From assembly GCF_901933205.1 (NCBI RefSeq), contig NC_044576.1, positions 12,557,024 through 12,621,023 of the forward strand: a DNA stretch of 64,000 bases, in the 5' to 3' direction. Shown piece after piece: positions 1-22,867 of the stretch; the stretch's first letter is position 1; each line of letters starts with the position of its first letter. Source of the stretch: Camarhynchus parvulus. Lineage: Eukaryota; Chordata; Aves; Passeriformes; Thraupidae. A model generated the notes under the pieces. That model did no database searches. It was not told where the DNA came from and saw only the letters and a program-made list of their open reading frames with translations. A program made the translations under genes and the position numbers.

Positions 1-10161
<10,161 letters not shown>

Positions 10162-11573
10162 CACTTGGACAGCAAACAAGATAGCAAACCAAGAAATAGT
10201 CAGCAAACTTTATTTAAATTAAGGAAAGTGTGTTATTGGTTCTGTGTGTCTCAGTACAAGGCAGTTGGTAAGTGAAATTAAAAGAATTGCCCAAATGTTC
10301 GCCACCTGTGGTTAGTACTGACCTGAAAGAGAGAGTGCACCAGAGAGTGGAAACAAATTTAAAGTGGTTTTCACCTGATTACATTTGTTTTTCATGTGAC
10401 AGTGTTAGCTTTTGCTGTTACCCTTAGTGGGTGCAAGCTGTTATTAACTCAGTATTTATTTAATGTAGATTCAGATTTTATTAAAAAACAAAATGAGATT
10501 TGCAAGAGAGTTCTGTGAGCTTTCCCAGAGTGCTTTTGGAAATGTTCTTTCAGCAGGAGCTGCAGAGGTCAGTCTACAGCTTTTAAGAACTTCAGAAAGC
10601 TGGAACTGAGTCTGTGATTAATTCATCATGAGTTCAAGAGCACTGTTCAAAGTGTTTGAAATTCTTCTCTTTGCTTTTGGTAGCTTTAATGAGTTTTTCT
10701 TTATCCCAAGTTATTATCCAGTAAATTATTTTCCTCCCCAGGATTCTGTTTTGGGACCATATATACAAGAAGCTGTACTTTATGGATGCTACTAAATTCT
10801 GAGAAGACTGTTGTAAGGATATTGCAAGTTATAGGTAGTTTTTCATATGACAGCAACTGTCTTAACTGCTGGAATCAGTAACTTAGAGCAGTCCTAGTTT
10901 TGGGAAGTTTTCTTAATTGAGCAGGATCATCTGAGCAACCTACTTTGATTTTATTATATAGAGTAGAAACTGAACGGATGCTGTTTTTATGCATTGCCAA
11001 GAAATAATTTTGAAGTATTTTTAGCTGTAGTCCACCGAAGCAGTTATCAGAATGAATATAGATCTCAAATCATTTCAGTGTAGTATGTTTAAATTTATTG
11101 TGCTGCTATGGAGGGAAAGTATAGTAGTGTTTTCTCAGCAGTGTTTGGATATTCAGTGTGCTCATGACATGAGTAAAGGTTGAAGAGAAATAAGTAAAGA
11201 AAAAAGTTGAAGTTGTCCCCTCATGAAGAAAAAGCAGGCTGCCGAGTATTCTAGCATTTGAAAATGAACAAGTTTTGCTGCAGTTTGTCTCTATGTCCAC
11301 CAAAAGTGTAAGGCTACATTCAGAGACTGTAAATCTATTGGTTTAAGTCTTAGGTGCCACTGTGTGTGTTTATTTAATTCATCCTCCATGCAGACAAGAT
11401 CTCCCATGAAATTCAACACAGCTATTCTCAAATTATTTTGTTTTTGATGTGATGCTAAGATCTACATTTGCCTAGATTTTGGCAGGGTGGAAATGGAGAA
11501 TGTAGTGCATTTATTATCTGCTCTAAAAGTTACATATATTTTGCTATCTCTGTTTTAGCAATAGAAATTTCAG

Positions 11574-11579
11574 AATAAA
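11574..11579 (+). terminator. POLR3A: candidate poly(A) signal AATAAA (proximal)
   Basis: The exact hexamer is followed by TTCAAGTTTTCTTTGTG, a moderately U/GU-rich tract. It could give a shorter POLR3A mRNA. Confidence 0.4.
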
Positions 11580-11760
11580 TTCAAGTTTTCTTTGTGATCT
11601 CAGTGAGATTGCCACTTACTCCTTTGTTTATTTCTTTGTCAAGATGTAAATTTAACATGGGTAAGGGCTTCATGGAGAGAAAGCCCTATAAACCTTGCCT
11701 GTGGTTAAGTACTTTGTTTTATCAGGGGAAATTCTACTGATACTGCTTGACATTTTTGTG

Positions 11761-11766
11761 AATAAA
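11761..11766 (+). terminator. POLR3A: candidate poly(A) signal AATAAA (middle)
   Basis: The exact hexamer lies after CATTTTTGTG and is followed by TTCTTTTC and, further on, GTAGAGTTTGT. It could be an alternative cleavage site. Confidence 0.4.
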
Positions 11767-11823
11767 GATTCTTTTCAAGGTTTAAATGGGTAGAGTTTGT
11801 ACTGGAACAAATAACCACATCTT

Positions 11824-11893
11824 TCCTTTTTCCATTTTTTAATTGGTTGGGTTTTTTATTTGCTTGATTTTGATTTTTGGTTTGGTTTTTTGT
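11824..11893 (+). repeat. T/G-rich low-complexity tract
   Basis: Runs of T interrupted by GG (GGTTGGGTTTTTTATTTGC, GGTTTGGTTTTTTG) within the POLR3A 3'UTR. No further structure is seen. Confidence 0.7.
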
Positions 11894-11993
11894 AAATATA
11901 GAAAAATGAGCTATTTAAATGCTGGGTTTACTCTCTTGTATATTTTAAAATTAGGACTAAAATGACATCTTTTATCATCATCTTAAATATGCC

Positions 11994-11999
11994 AATAAA
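11994..11999 (+). terminator. POLR3A: likely main POLR3A poly(A) signal AATAAA
   Basis: The exact hexamer is followed, 15-55 nt downstream, by GTGTG, GTGTTTATTT and GGGTGTATTC, a typical U/GU-rich downstream element. UGUA-containing sequence lies upstream at 11891. Two further AATAAA copies at 12407 and 12447 could serve as fail-safe signals. Confidence 0.6.
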
Positions 12000-13486
12000 A
12001 GAGAGAGGTAATGAATGTGTGACCCATGTGTTTATTTACGGGTGTATTCTATTTTTGCATTATTTATGGATGACATAACCTCCATTTCTTTGTGTAGTTT
12101 AGTTAGACAGTAGAGAATTATTAAGCTTAAATCTCAGGTATTTATAACATAAATGAACAAGTAATATAAAACCTATCTTGCATAAAGCCACTATGTCTTG
12201 TCCTTAGAGCATGCTCTGAGCCTCATGAGTGTTTCAACCAAAAATAGATTGTTTACAAGAGCACTCTGAATTAGTAATTATTGTTTGAGCTCTCTGTACA
12301 GTCAGTAAACAAATTAGCTGTTGGGTTTTACTCATAAGCAGCTTTTTTAAGCATCAGTTTTAACAGTCAAGAAATGGAACTTTGGAATATTAAAATTTGC
12401 ATTTTGAATAAAATTTTTAGCCTTAGTTTGGGTTTAATTTTTAAAAAATAAATACTATTTTTACCTTTTCTTCTCTTTTCCAATTAATTGAAATTAGGTA
12501 AGTGTAAATTTTCAAGAAATAATTGTTTTTGAATCTCCATATCCTGCTTTCATTTTTTCCATCTGTTTTAAAACAAATTTAGACTTTTTAATAAATGAAG
12601 CACTTTTTTGGTGTGTTTATCAGGAAACTACTTCACACACATCTCTTATCTGCAGAGAGAAGAAAACAGCTGCGTGTGCTAAAGAGGTTTTCTGTTGTGA
12701 CTATGGAAAGTTGGAAGTAAATCCAGAACTGTGCTGCTTTGGTCCATAACTTGAAGAAATTTAGTATAGAGGGCTATTCCCTTTTTTTCTTATCCATGCT
12801 TAAAGAAAAAAAAGCAAAGGAAAGCATATGAGTGCTGTGTTTTATAAATTAGCTACAATTAGGAAGAAAATTGGCTGTTTCAGGACAAGGACTCGCTGAT
12901 GTCTGAGCACGTCACTGTTTCAGGAGAAGTTAAAGGTATCACTGCAACAGGAATTCCCCAATTTTGTATCACTGTGCCTGTAGACAGGAATGTCTTTAGA
13001 AACCCATAGCAAACAGGATACAGATTTTTATAGTGTTTGCGTATTTGCCTAAACTATTCTGTGCAGGTAACTAATCTGTCTTCAAAGTGGTTGGCTAAGC
13101 TTTGTATTCAGACCTAGGAAAGTCTGTTGGTAATTCAATATGTTCAAAAAAACAAAAGCAACTGGCTTATTATTATATTGTGTAAGAACAAAAACTGAAA
13201 GGGACCAAATTAAAAGCTATGTTAATATTTTAATGCACCAATACTTGGCAGGTTATTTGGATGTGATTATGGTTCTGATATAAATGCATAGCAAGTTTAT
13301 CTTGAAGAATGAATACCGAAATCTCACAGGCCAATCCAAAAGAGTCATAGAAAACAAACAAGCTCTGCTACTTTTGTGTTTCAGTGCTTGTGAAAATAAA
13401 TCAAAGTTTCTAGTGACTGATAAAATGAAAATTGTATAACATTCCTTCTAATGGAATTAGATTATACCATCATCTTCCACTAGAGA

Positions 13487-13500
13487 GCAGCGTTTTCTTT
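13487..13500 (+). promoter_or_regulatory. CTCF-like motif, one mismatch
   Basis: CCACTAGAGAGCAG matches the CTCF core CCASYAGRKGGCRS at all positions except one G (A here), which is an informative position. It lies 1.5 kb past the POLR3A end, between two unrelated genes. Binding is not shown by the sequence. Confidence 0.25.
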
Positions 13501-16500
13501 TGAGGAAAGAGGTATTGGGTACCTTATTTTTTCTATTGAAAATGGTTTTTTTGCAATATCAGGACTGAAATGTAACTATGAGAGGGAAAGTTATCTGTTA
13601 AATGATGTACCTAAGGAAGGAGATGAAGGGACTGTATTTTCATAAGAGGGAGAGAGTGGAGTCCACATATGCTTTTTCATTAATTAGTAAAATTTTCACT
13701 TTCAGATCATTTGTCTATCTGGCTTAAAAAACAAACAACCAAAAAGCAGTACTTGAGTAAAGGCTATGCTACTCCTGGAAATTGATAGAACAGGAATCTG
13801 CAGTGAGTGGGGACATGTCTTTTGCAGCAGCTTTCTCCATGCAGCTGAGATGGTTCCAGTCTGCATTCATCTCTCCAGTGGGCACTGAAATGCAGCTCCC
13901 AGAGCTGCTCTGAAGTGTGAAGTTCTGGCAGCTGCCTCGGGAGTGTCTCACATCCTTCAGCAGCTGCACAACTCCAAGGCAAGGCTGCATTAAAGACATT
14001 TGAAGGTGACGCTATTTGATGCAAGAGACCAATAGTTAGGACTGGAAATAATATGAAGCAGGTGGTCTTTGTGTATAGACAGCTGCAACCAGCAAGATTT
14101 ATGGGAGATGACTTCCACTCGAATGTCTGAAAGCCACAAGGGTGCCTGTAGTTTGTTAGTTCCTGTTGGATTTGTGAGAACCTGGCATTGGCTGCCTGTG
14201 CTTAGGGGTTCTGTGGGCCTTGAGCTGCTCTGATACTGCATTGCTATAACCACCACCTTTACTTCTGTGTGCATCAGATGCTAAAAGGTGTTTCTTCATC
14301 CAAAGGGTCTGTCCTGTAAGTCCAAGCCTTTGGGATCAGGAATAATTGCATGCTTCTTTTGGAACCAAAGACAGTAGATAGGACTGATGTTGTACAAAAA
14401 TATGGTGGTTTCTGCAGTGTTGAGGATAGAGGGAAGAAAACTGAAAAGACAGGAAATGCAAAAATAAGCGAGTGTGTGTGTGGAAACAGAGTAGAAATTC
14501 AGGTTTGCTTGGCGAAGAAACAGAGATGGCAGCTGGGTAAAATGACACACAGATATTCATAATCTCTTTATGGAGTCCTAATGAAATAATGGAAATAGCT
14601 GGGAGAAGGGCAGGTATTTATTCATTCCTGACAACTAAGATTTTGGCATTTGTCCTGGGGATTGCTCTTAGTGGCTGTGACAAGTGATAGTTAAATCATC
14701 ACTAATTTTGTCGATGACTGTTAATAATGAGCAGTAACCCTGAATTAAATCCTTCAGGTATTGTATCTGTTTAGTTATAAAGCTCTTTCAACCAACTGTG
14801 CATAATTACAGCTGCTGAACCACAGTGATTGCTACTGTTAAGTGTAAAAACTGCTGTTCCTGATGGGTTCTGGTACAGCTCATGTGGAAAATTGTAACTA
14901 TAATTAGCAGGAAACTAGGAAAATGTGTTAATACCTGCAGTTAGATCAGAAATATTCCTAGAAAGTCGTTAGCTGAGATGTTTTTTATAAGATGTAAGTT
15001 GTGCTACTGGGACAAGAGACAGAAATTACATCAATTACTTTTGATTACAGATTACATCAGTTCCTTTTGTGTGTCTTTTCCTAGAAGAGAGGTGACAACA
15101 TCTACAAAGAGCAGACAGGTAGTGCAAGGAGGTCTGCGAAGGAAAGCTGTTCGATGTATTCTGTGTTCCTGTTGATCGTAGCCCTGTGATGGCAGACATT
15201 CATTGCAAACTGTCTTAATTTTAATGTTGGTTTCAGAACCAGATAGGCACCCGCATGTCCTTTTTCACCTGTTCCTCTGCACTTTCTCACTGTAGCTTTT
15301 AGGATCCACAGAAAGCTGGGGTACCCCTCCAGATTTCATACCAAGTTCTTCTCCATGATAGAGGTGTTTTGTCAGGTGGAGACAGTGTTGGCCTGAAATG
15401 AAGCTGTTGCGAAAGCAGCAGTTACCTGGATTATTAACCACAGGCATATTTTTCTCCTTTTTGTGAAAGTGTAGGTTGGTTGCTTAATCTTTTGATACAT
15501 ATGACAGTTTTCTCAGTGGGCATCCCTTTTATATGTTAAATTATATTGATTTTTAGAAGCAAAATAAAGAAAATTAACTGCCAAGAAATGCAAAAACAAT
15601 AGTGAAATTGTGCTGGGTAAACGTCACGAGTCCCAGAAAATGCCAGAATTAGTTGTGAGACTTTGAAGTTACTTTTCTTGATTTATGATTCCAGGGTTCA
15701 TTGGTTTCTGGGAATTTATTAGTGTGGTGTGATTCATCCTGATGTGTCACAGGGAGGGGAATTTTTTGGCTCAGGTTGATTGACAGCATCCCCATGGTAA
15801 ATTGCTGATGGTGTTCGGAGTGATGAGGATGGCTCTGGCCATGTCATGGTGCAGGCTTGAAGCAGGGACAGTGTGTGACATTTCTGTAGGGCACAGTGGG
15901 TAGGGGATCTCTTTCATGGGAAGGAAGGACACACCTCACCCCTTACTCTGCCCTGATCCCTGCACTTTTCCAAATCAGTGATGCTAAAATATCTGCTGTA
16001 TGTGTAGGTACCTTGACAAGCCCACAAAGTAACTTGCTCCCTTTCCTGTATGCCATTCTTCCAGATTTTCCACTCATGCAAATATTTTCCAGTTATATCA
16101 GAGACTTTCTTTAAACTTTTATTTTTCAAAAGATCCATCGTTCTTCTGACTTACGCTACTGCTGTGCATTTTCTAGTTCCCTTTGCATTTATTTCTGTCT
16201 CCTTGTCCTTGTTTCTCCCACAGATTCCTCCCTTCTGGACTCGTAGTGACTGTCACTGCTGGTGACACGGCTTCCCTGCAGCAATGCTATGTCAACCATA
16301 CTGTGCCACTGGCTGGATTCAGCTCAGCCATGCAAGGTTACTGTGAACACTTGCCTGGAGGATAATTAAACCACTCAAGGAAGAAACATCTCCTCAGCAC
16401 ATCTGGATGTGAAATCTACTGCCATCAAAATTACAGCTATGGTCAAATAACTTTTGAAAAAAAAAAGACCTTATTATATAAGGTAATATATTTATACTTT

Positions 16501-19500
16501 AAACTGAAATGGAAGGCATCCCTGCTTCATGTGGCTCTTTGTAAGCACTAAAAACTGTATTCAGGCCTTTAGATCTCCACTTACTTTTGTCTTTAGCCTG
16601 TTTCTGCTTTCTTCTTCAGCCTTCCTACTTAGCTGGCACAAATATCTTCTGCTTTGCTTGTGTTTGTATGTATTCTGCTGAAAATAAATGTGGGGAAGGA
16701 TGAGCAGCACAGCAGCTTGGGAAGTAGCTGGCACATGTAGAATCAGTGAACTCTTGCTGCCACAGACTTATGAAGACCTGGGGAAATCTTTAGACTCTGT
16801 ACTTTAGATTCAGTCTGTTAAAGCCTGTTAAATTGGAATAGTCGCGCCTGAACAATATGGTTGTGAGAGGAGATGAGAGAATGATCAAGGTGAGTGAAGG
16901 GACTATGCTTGTGAAAACATACATGTTGTAAGGAGTACTTAGTTGACAGGATGTGAGGATTAAAGAGTGTGATTAGCATCTGCTCTGTATACTTCTTTTC
17001 ATTCTTTCATCTTCCAAAGAAAGTCAAAAAGGCTTGTAGTTGGTGCTGTTGCAGTCAGCAGCAAGGCAGACACTGACTTCACTGGAAAAGGAGAGGGCAA
17101 AGCAGTGAAGCTCTAGGCTGCCATTAATGATCTTGAAAGGAGAGGGTGGCAGCTCCGAAGGTGAGTTAAGGGGGAAAATATTCTAGAAGTACAAATAGCC
17201 CATGGTAAAAAGGATAATATTTGGCTTGCCTTGCTGATGAAGTGTATTTATCCTTTATGAAATATCCTTAGCAGATCTGCAGACTTCTTATTTTGGTTAT
17301 TCTTTTGCATAGCCTTTTTATTACCAAACTGGGGCTTAATCCAAGTCCCCTGGAAACCAATTAGAGAACTCAGCAAACTGGATGAGCTTTGATATATGCA
17401 TTATATTAAATATTTCTATCCATCAAACTCCCACCAGTTAATCCATCTTTATAAGTTTCAAACAGTTGAACAACACTTCTCTAAATATCATTGCTGCAGA
17501 CTTGATTCAAAAAGAATAATTTTAACCTAAATTCTTTTTAAGGCTTCTATGCCACACAGGACTTAGTCTCCATTGTTTCTCCTTAATCTGGGCTGTGCTG
17601 GATGTGCTCTTTTCCATTTAGTATGGAGGTGGGGATTTTCTGTTTGGGGAGTTGTTTTTGTTGTTCAATTTAGACAAATCTTGGTATTTATAAAAAGTTA
17701 AGTTCTAAATTATTTTTGTGCTATTTTTCTTTTAAAAAAACTAACTTGAACTGCTGAATGTTTAATTTTTACATTTGTGTTATGTGTGGGAAAAATACAA
17801 GATAGCTTGAAGATCTGTAGTTCGTTTTAAACTGGACAACCAAACCTAGTGGAAGCTGGTAATGCAGCTGCCACTGTGCCAAGCTGAGACATTATTTCAT
17901 TCTGGAACTCTCTGATGGCTTTCCCATCCCTCCAAGGCATGTAGGCTGAAGCACAGACTGGAGTACTTTTGCCTTTCAAATGAGAGTGTAATTTAGGAGT
18001 TACTTCATTTCACATTTGTTACTGTTTTCAGAACTGATTTTAGTTATGTCCAGTATCTTTGCCATTTTAACCACCCTTCAGTCTTAAGTTTCATCTTGGT
18101 CCATGGTCTGCTTTGTGTGAGCAAATTGACTACAGCAAGTTGTACAAGGGTTTCTTTGACTTTATTCTCATCTGTCATCCCAGTGTTTTGTTTTCCTCCT
18201 ACAAAAATCTTTTCCATCTCCTGCCCAAGGAATATCCTGCAATATTAAAAGGAAAAATTTCTTCTCCAATCAGAAGCATATCGAATTTATGTAGTATTTC
18301 TGTCAACAGAAATCCATGTGTCACTGTCAAGTAGCAGTTCAAGTCTTAGCCATGAGTATGATACACAATTTGATGCAAATTTTTCAATGTTCTGGCCATC
18401 TACCTTTGTCTGGTTTTCACAAGCATTTGTAAAACTCTGCAAAATTCATGAAAGTACACCAGAAATGCTTCTTCTGTATCATAAACCAGATTAATTCAGA
18501 ATGCTAGAGCATTTATTATGAAGCAATAATAATCCCCTCCAGCTCTCTACAATCCTGTTTCTCTTTTTCCACACATGAGGAGCTTTTGCAGTTCAACCAC
18601 ATCTGAGTATTGCTCTGTTCCCAAATGTGGATGTGCTGGGTTCTGGGTTTTTTGGGAAATGGGCTGCCACCTCTGTTATCCCCTTGGCTTAAGCATTGCA
18701 AAATAGATGAGCTGTGGGATGAGCTCTTCAGGCATGTGTGGAAAGACAGGTGTTGCATAGCATCTAGAGAGAGAATCACACTTGCATGCACACCTGTCTC
18801 CATTGCCTCAGGGAGCTCTTTGGGCTTGGACTAGAGACACTTGGACTACCCTGGAATTTTTGAGGAATATTGACTTTTCTGGAGCCATTTTGTTTGAGTT
18901 CAGTTATGCCATGATCAAAGCACTGCCCCTGGAGTCCCTGGAAACTTACCTTGTAATTGAGATGGATTCAACTCTTAGACCCTTGTACGTTAGTGAGCAG
19001 GGCAACTACTTGCTGTGAAAAGTACAAATGTCATTCTTAGAGCTAAGAGATGGAACATAAGGAAATGCTTTTGCTTCTTCAAGAGCCTTTAGATTGAAAT
19101 CGCATTTGAAAATACTCATGGCTGACAAAACCAATGAAGATGGTGAAAATGTGCTGAGGCATTCTCTGGAATCTTTACTATTATATTTGACTATCTTCTT
19201 CAACTGCAGTTTGGGTTTTCTTCCTACAAGCTCCCAGTTTTTGCATGGCTTGTTTATAGAAGTTACCCACGGATGTTTAGGGCACCCATTTGCTTTTATC
19301 TCCCCGTTAGTGCTAAAAGAAGTAAAAGCAAATGATTAGTATAAATAATCTTTTGCCTTGACTTGAAAAGTGACCTAGAAACTGAACCAATAACAAGCTG
19401 CAAGCAACAGCTTTCAAAGGAGCTGTTTAACATCTGCTTGCTTATAGAAGTTAACCACATCACAAGCCAGCCCAGTCTCCCAAAGAAAATTAAATCATGC

Positions 19501-20024
19501 CCCTGGTCTGTTCTAAGCAGATGGGTACTGGGGATTTGCTTGCAGTGTCTTCCCTATAAAAGCTGAAATTCTTTCACCCCTGCAGGACTGCCACCACAGG
19601 GTTTCTGGTTTTCTTTTGCTGCCTGTTTTGGGAAGCAGTTGTCTGAGAAACAGAAGTGATTGTGTGCATTCACAGCTCCAGGAGGAGACAATTTACCTAC
19701 CCTTTTCTTCTCCCCCTCCTCACCCCAAACAAACACTCTTCCTGCCAGCTATTCTGCGCTTGAGGAAGGCCTTTTCTTTCTCTTTTAACAAGTTGATTAA
19801 GTAAAACAAGTTTTTTATTTGCTTTTTGAACAGCCCAGGGGGGAATCTAAAACCTTCAGCAAACAGAGTTTTCTCTTTCTGTTGAAGTTTGTTGAAGCTG
19901 ACTGAAACAACTGTCTCATTTTCATTTTCATTTGCCCAGAGTGGGAAAAGACCATAATAATTTTTATCTGAAAAGTGCCTAGTGCAGTACAAGATGAAGT
20001 GATTGGTAGGTTTTATGGCTACAG

Positions 20025-20065
20025 AAAAAAAAAAAAAAAAAAACAAACAAAAACAAAAATAAAAG
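20025..20065 (+). repeat. poly(A) run with A-rich tail
   Basis: Nineteen consecutive A bases (20025-20043) followed by CAAACAAAAACAAAAATAAA. It could be the tail of an old retroposed copy, but nothing recognisable precedes it and no target-site duplication was evident. Confidence 0.75.
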
Positions 20066-20656
20066 GGCAAAAAGTGGCAATATAATCCTCTGGTCTGCTT
20101 TCCCTCATATGGTATGTCACAGAAGTTCAGTGAAGAAAGAGCTAAACCATTTCCTGAAGTTCACAGTTACACATTTTTGGGAAGATAAATGATCCTTGTG
20201 CTTCTGTGTCCAACAGCAGCTCCCTCAGTCTGCAGCTGCAGCAGAAGCTCTGAGGATCTCAGAATTTATGGGCATAGCCCATTCCTGGATATGATACTGC
20301 AGGTGAAATATTTTCCCTGGGCACTGCTCAGACTGCTCACATTATGGTTTGGGGTGTTTTTAATGGCTAAATGAGATTCTTTGATCTGCTGGCACATTAA
20401 AACACCACCTTCCTATCCTGCAAGTGCTAATTAATGGTCTATCAGTTACATTCATATGAAAAAATAAGCTGTTGTTGAGAGCTGCTTAGGTGCTAGTGTG
20501 TTGTGTTACACCCATGACAAAGTCTCTGTGGTGCTCACGTTGTACCTAAAGAGCTCTAATCTTAACTTGGTGATTTCTTGTATTTTTCATATGCCTGTCT
20601 TGGAGATTGCATAACCTTCCTTCCATTAACTTATGGTAAATCTCTCAATATTTTTG

Positions 20657-20680
20657 TCAAACCATCATCTGATGGTTTGA
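20657..20680. repeat. perfect inverted repeat, 11-bp arms, 2-nt spacer
   Basis: TCAAACCATCA at 20657-20667 and its exact complement TGATGGTTTGA at 20670-20680. It can form a tight hairpin or act as a dyad site. No function is known. Confidence 0.8.
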
Positions 20681-22407
20681 ATCATATGATTACATGTGTG
20701 GCTTTTGTTACAAAGCCATTTCTAGGACACACAACTGCCACTGGAGCCTGAAGACCTATATCCTAAGGGCTCCAATACCAAAAAGCAACTGAAATGTCTC
20801 CCATGTATTTAAAATCCTCTAATCTTAAAGAAAACCCTCTGGTTTTGGCCATTAGAATATGTGATTGGTTCAAACTAAGGATTTTGAGGAGGGGATTTAC
20901 CAGGAAACCTACAGCAGCAGAGCTGCTGCTGCTGCGACTTGGGCAGCAGTAAGCAGGCAGAGGAGGAAATGTTTGAGGAGTGACAACTAATTTTGCACAG
21001 AAGACTATTGTCCAATGAGAAGTTCCATTAGAATGAGTATAATAAGCCCATTTTAAAGCCTATATATATATCTAAAGGGTGTCCTATCAGAAAATATCAG
21101 CATTCTGGGATACTGCAGTGATCTGAATTTGGGTCACTGTATAACTTTTGGCATAATAAATTTGCATCCATTTCATAATTCAAGTCTTCAAAGTATGCCC
21201 ATGTCTTATGAAAACTTCCCTGCAGTTGCTAGAGAAGGTCCACACTGAGTTAGGGAACAGAGGTAACAGCAAGGTCTCTCTCTTATACAGGCAAGGGTCT
21301 GACAGCTGGGCCTATGGAAGAGACATTTGTGCAATGAGAAATTTATCTGAATGCTTCTGAGAGCAGACTTACCATTTGCAAGACAAATGGAATGTTAGAG
21401 ACTCAGATATGACAAAAAGGTAGAAACTGCATTTCCAAAAAGAAAGAAAGAAACCTGGTACAACAGAGATTTACCTGCTACCTGGCACTGCCTGAGAAGG
21501 GCAACAGGCAATGTGGATCTGCAGGCAATAGCTGGGGCAGGCAAGGCATGATGAGAAGGTGAATGTTTTATTTTGAAGAGAAGGCAAAGGACTAAGACAT
21601 GCTTCTGGGAAGGGCCGGGGTAGCAGAACCCAGAGCCACCACTTCCCTCTAGGTTTTGAAATGAGACTCAAATAGCCAAGTTATGCCCTGCCTGAACGCT
21701 GCCATTCCTGTGTTACTGCAACCCCTGGTGAAAGGTGCACTTCAGTGCCCAGTCAGGAGAGGAGGGAACTCAAGATTGTCTTTATTATTTCAACGAGCAG
21801 AGAACTGCTGCATGGACCTAGAGCAGGGCTCTTGACATAATGCCTCGTAATGAAATTTGATGGCATGTTTCCTTTCCTTTACAGGAAACTGTTTAAGCAC
21901 ATACACAATACAATAATATTGTTAAAGGAGATTAGCAGAGATTAGAAAGTCTTTAAAAAAGGACATATTTGAATAACTTGTGCACTCTTTCTTCAGTCTT
22001 CTTGTGCATGCGCCTTCCAAAAGCTTTCCATCGCACAGTGTCCGGTGGCAGGCACAGAGGGCCCTGCCGTGGCACTGGCCAAGGGAGGTGTGCTCGAGTG
22101 GGTGACACCAGGCAGCTTTCACTTCTCACCCGTGCTGTGAGGCCAGCAATTAATGCCCACTGGTTAGCTAGCACTTGTGGAATCTGCAATTACTTGACCT
22201 GCAAAACTGCCCAACTTTAACTAGAGAGAAATAGGCAGATTTTCTGAAAAATTCAAATAGACTAGAACTAACATAGTTTGCAGGAATTTGTAGCATTAGT
22301 CATTAGACAACAAAGGTAATCTCTGTGTATTTTGTATAGCCAAGAAAGATGTTGAAAAAAAAAAACATGGATGCAAAATTAGAAGAAATTAGTCTACAAG
22401 AGCATTA

Positions 22408-22450
22408 AATAAAAATGAATGGACCAAAAAATAAAAATTAATAGACCAAA
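22408..22450. repeat. imperfect tandem duplication, period 22
   Basis: The 21-nt unit beginning AATAAAAATGAATGGACC (22408-22428) is repeated at 22430-22450 with two substitutions. It is probably local slippage in A-rich DNA. Confidence 0.7.
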
Positions 22451-22867
22451 AGTGAAAATTTTTATTTCAAAATCACCCCATAGTTTCAAGTATTGTTGTA
22501 AATAATTATTTAAGGTTGAGAACAATCCCTAACTCCTCTTATTCTCTGTCTGCTTTCACCAGAAGTAGAATGCATAGCACAATTGCATGTAACCCAAGAT
22601 CTCTTCACATGAGAGAAATCATCATCTACTGAGCTATATAAAGTGCTTTAAACTCAGTTCAGGACCCAAATTCTCCCAGTGGGTGTGTTAACAGGAAATT
22701 TTAGGGAGCAAAGGCTGTCCCTTGTACCTCACTGAGTCCAGGTCTCTGGACACTAAATCAAGCACGGGGTTGGCTGGACCGGAGACTGTCAGATAATTGC
22801 GGTTCCTTCTTGATTTAATTGGGTTATCACCACTACCAGTAAAGCCCTTTCAGTGTAACTGAAATGT

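Larger units (their letters stand above)
10162..12020 (+). other. POLR3A: POLR3A 3'UTR (inferred end)
   Basis: AT-rich non-coding sequence after the stop codon. It holds an AU-rich element-like TTATTTAAT at 10456-10464, a Pumilio-type TGTAAATA at 11891-11898 and three AATAAA hexamers. The last hexamer (11994) has a good U/GU-rich downstream region, so I place the main mRNA end near 12.01-12.03 kb. The length of about 1.85 kb is an inference. Confidence 0.65.
12021..22860. other. POLR3A-DLG5 intergenic region
   Basis: About 10.8 kb with no gene that I can support on either strand. Reading frames are short, unmatched to any family I know, and in the range expected by chance. It contains a CTCF-like motif (13487), an 11-bp-arm inverted repeat (20657), a poly(A) run (20025) and a 22-nt-period A-rich duplication (22408). 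Two homeodomain-site-rich stretches near 22.14 and 22.78 kb might be regulatory. No recognisable CR1 LINE, LTR or DNA transposon was found by eye. Confidence 0.7.

Noticed and set aside
14700..14745. GATGA ... CTGA arrangement resembling a C/D-box snoRNA
   Set aside because: The C box is incomplete, no terminal stem flanks the boxes, and it lies outside any transcribed gene.
19720..20070. 116-codon minus-strand frame with a poly-F tract
   Set aside because: The phenylalanine run is simply the poly(A) run read on the other strand.
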